A stretch of DNA of 64,000 nt from Phormidium ambiguum IAM M-71 (GTDB lineage: Bacteria > Cyanobacteriota > Cyanobacteriia > Cyanobacteriales > Aerosakkonemataceae), in the NCBI RefSeq assembly GCF_001904725.1, contig NZ_MRCE01000007.1, forward strand, positions 62,001 through 126,000, written 5' to 3'. The stretch's first letter is position 1; the number at the start of each line of letters is the position of its first letter. The position numbers and the translations under genes were made by a program. Shown here one piece after another: positions 62,301 to 64,000 of the stretch. The notes under the pieces were generated by a model. That model saw only the letters and a list, made by a program, of their open reading frames with translations. It ran no database searches and had not been told where the DNA came from.

Positions 62301-63530
62301 ATGTGGAAACCTGAACTCCTAGCCCCAGCAAAAAATTTAGAACGCCTCAAAGTTGCCATTGCTTATGGGGCGGATGCGATATATTTAGGTGGTCAAAATT
62401 ATGGCTTGCGGGCGCGTGCAGATAATTTTACCGATCGGGAATTAGAGCAAGCTGTAGTATTTGCTCATCAACATAATGCGAAAATTTATGTTACTCTAAA
62501 TGCTTTTCTTCACGATACAGACTTTGTGGGATTAGCTGAATATTGCCAGTTTTTAGAATCTATTGGTGTAGATGCTGTAATTGTTTCCGATCTTGGTGTA
62601 ATTCGAGCTATTCGTAATAGTTCAAACTTAAATATTCACTTATCAACCCAAGCTTCTTGCATCAATTATTATGCAGGTTTGTTGTGGAAAGAAATGGGAG
62701 TAAAGCGATTAATTGTTGGGCGAGAACTTACTATTGCTGAAGCTGGCGCAATTCGAGAAAAATCAGGCATTGAAGTAGAAATGTTTACTCACGGTGCCAT
62801 GTGTATGGCTTATTCTGGACATTGCACTATCTCTAATTTTACCGCAGGTCGAGATTCTAATCGTGGTGGTTGTATTCAATCTTGTCGATTACCTTATCAT
62901 TTAGAAACTGATGATAATAAATCTGATGATTTAGTTACTTTCATGTCTTCTAGAGATTTGTGGGGAATCTATCAAATCGGAGAATTTTTTCAACATCAAA
63001 TTTGCTCTTTGAAAATTGAAGGGCGGATGAAATCTTCCTTTTATGTGGGATTAACTTGTAAGATTTATCGCCAGTTAATTGATGCTTATGCAGCCGGAAC
63101 ATTGAGCGCAGAAATGTTGAAATTTGCAGCGCAAGAATTGCAATCTGTACCGAATCGAGATTATTTTTCAGGTTCTTTAGAAACGCCAGCAGGTAGAGAT
63201 TCTGTGTTTGGACAATTATCAGGTATAAATACAGGAACTTATGAATATTTAGGTTTGGTTATTGATACGACTCCTGAAGAAATTGTTTTGCGACTTGTGG
63301 AACCTTTAAGAGTGGGAGAAGAGATTGAAATTATCCCTTTTGCAGGAGAAGCGATTCGCGGAAAAGTCGATCGCCTTTTCTCTATTACAGGTGAAAGAGT
63401 ACAATTTATGCGCCAAGATAGTATTGTGCGAATTCCTAAATTTCCCGCAGCCACAAACACAGAAAATATTGCCAAATATAATGTAGTTCGATTCAAATCA
63501 ACAATTAAAGAAGTCGCCCATGCAATTTAA
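62301..63530 (+). CDS. U32 family protein, TrhP/YrrO-like tRNA U34 hydroxylation factor
   Basis: U32 proteins carry an Fe-S cluster and are linked to prephenate-dependent hydroxylation: YegQ/TrhP (E. coli) and YrrN/YrrO (B. subtilis) make 5-hydroxyuridine at tRNA position 34. The 409-residue protein has KPELLAPAKNLERLKVAIAYGADAIYLGGQNYGLR, HLSTQASC, the cluster-Cys region MFTHGAMCMAYSGHC, GGCIQSCR, then SSRDLWGI and LKIEGRMKSSFYVG, all YegQ/YrrO-like. A second U32 gene overlaps its end by 11 bp. cmoA and cmoB, which act on the product, are 5 kb away. Confidence 0.85.
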   Translation: MWKPELLAPAKNLERLKVAIAYGADAIYLGGQNYGLRARADNFTDRELEQAVVFAHQHNAKIYVTLNAFLHDTDFVGLAEYCQFLESIGVDAVIVSDLGVIRAIRNSSNLNIHLSTQASCINYYAGLLWKEMGVKRLIVGRELTIAEAGAIREKSGIEVEMFTHGAMCMAYSGHCTISNFTAGRDSNRGGCIQSCRLPYHLETDDNKSDDLVTFMSSRDLWGIYQIGEFFQHQICSLKIEGRMKSSFYVGLTCKIYRQLIDAYAAGTLSAEMLKFAAQELQSVPNRDYFSGSLETPAGRDSVFGQLSGINTGTYEYLGLVIDTTPEEIVLRLVEPLRVGEEIEIIPFAGEAIRGKVDRLFSITGERVQFMRQDSIVRIPKFPAATNTENIAKYNVVRFKSTIKEVAHAI

Positions 63531-64000
63531 CACTTTTATTTCATCAATTTCCGATTTGGAACGGTGCGTTAATGCTCCTAATTTAGAGGAAGTGTTATTA
63601 GAACCGATATTATTAGCACGTCAGGGAAAACTTACGGAAAATCAAGTTAAAACCTTAGCAGAGGAAGCTGTAAAACGTGGATTGCGCCCGGTTTTGGTTT
63701 GGGATATTTTAATGCCAGAACGGGTAATGAATGAGGTTTGCGAAAAGTTAAAAGCGTGGGATTTAAGTCAATTTGCTGCAATTCGAGTTTGCGATCCTGG
63801 TGTTGCTTATTGGTTGAAAATTCATTTCCCGAAAATGCCATTACAATTAATTGTAGAAACGGGGAATCATAACCTAGAATCTTTGCTTGGGTGGTGCGAA
63901 ATTTTTAGCGAAACTTTGGAAAGGTTGATATTATCGATCGAACTCCCCGAAGAAAAACTAATTGAATATTGCCAAAAACTGCCTGTTGCTTGCGAACTAC
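63520..64000 (+). CDS. Second U32 family protein, cut by window end
   Basis: An ATG at 63520 overlaps the stop of the first U32 gene by 11 bp and opens a frame running to the end of the window (160 codons). It reads NLEEVLLEPILLARQGKL, AIRVCDPGVAYWLKIHFPKMPLQLIVETGNHNL and LERLILSIELPEEKL, which is the U32 barrel pattern. Pairs of U32 proteins acting together are known (YrrN/YrrO; UbiU/UbiV). The end lies outside the window. Confidence 0.8.
   Translation, partial: MQFNTFISSISDLERCVNAPNLEEVLLEPILLARQGKLTENQVKTLAEEAVKRGLRPVLVWDILMPERVMNEVCEKLKAWDLSQFAAIRVCDPGVAYWLKIHFPKMPLQLIVETGNHNLESLLGWCEIFSETLERLILSIELPEEKLIEYCQKLPVACEL

Overview
This window is cyanobacterial chromosome, most likely from a filamentous species. 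The HIP1 palindrome GCGATCGC and its GCGATCG/CGATCGC variants occur throughout. Intergenic spaces are full of the tandem heptamer-type repeats (STRR) and small hairpin repeats known from filamentous cyanobacteria. Several genes belong to families centred on oxygenic phototrophs: a Tab2/Atab2-type protein, a GUN4 domain, bilin-binding-type GAF domains, DUF3386 and DUF4359. Base composition looks uniform. I see no prophage, insertion sequence with a transposase, or CRISPR array. One tRNA (His) is present.

Layout. 0-4.8 kb: secG and gpmI, a RusA-like resolvase fused to a second domain, a RodZ-like protein and ureG. 5-9.1 kb: cytochrome bd oxidase genes cydA and cydB, split by a repeat, then an orphan ATP-grasp enzyme. 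9.2-20.3 kb: almost entirely minus strand, with a CLC-CBS-USP transporter, a PmbA/TldE protein, Tab2, a GH57 glucan enzyme, an Nfu scaffold, DUF3386, an orphan histidine kinase and a small ribbon-helix-helix protein. 20.5-29.1 kb: plus strand, with lepA, a UDP-xylose pathway pair (UXS then Ugd), a secreted DUF3011 protein and an ABC exporter pair. 29.3-35.2 kb: DUF2993, obgE, an EamA-like protein, a Dps, a Ser/Thr kinase-GUN4 fusion and a GT2. 35.2-42.2 kb: DUF4359, tRNA-His, an acetylesterase/acyltransferase pair, trmN6 and a large GAF-PAS-GGDEF photoreceptor candidate. 42.4-51.0 kb: a DUF4212/SSS symporter pair, Uma2, a persulfide-type MBL-rhodanese with DUF2892, a coupled pair of unknown small genes, and a flotillin/YqiJ operon. 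51.0-64 kb: a VOC protein, mutS2, a C5 DNA methyltransferase, cmoB and cmoA, membrane proteins, a GTPase, an MFS carrier, and two overlapping U32 genes, the second cut by the window end.

How genes work together. cmoA, cmoB and the U32 pair look like a scattered pathway for 5-oxyacetyl-type modification of tRNA wobble uridine. TrmN6 would act in the same anticodon loop of tRNA-Val. UXS and Ugd convert UDP-glucose to UDP-xylose. cydA and cydB make a respiratory quinol oxidase. The MBL-rhodanese and DUF2892 genes suggest sulfide/persulfide handling.

The most striking signals are mobile-repeat effects on genes: an STRR inserted in frame in the ATPase domain of MutS2; a methyltransferase whose C-terminal tail is made of two different repeats; one repeat family sitting exactly at stop codons; and a hairpin repeat found only at convergent gene junctions. 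Three enzymes also show substitutions at positions I recall as mechanistically important: CLC gating Glu to Gln, CydA GRQPW-associated Glu to Cys, and a His-type Dps ferroxidase centre. All family assignments come from reading motifs, not from database searches.
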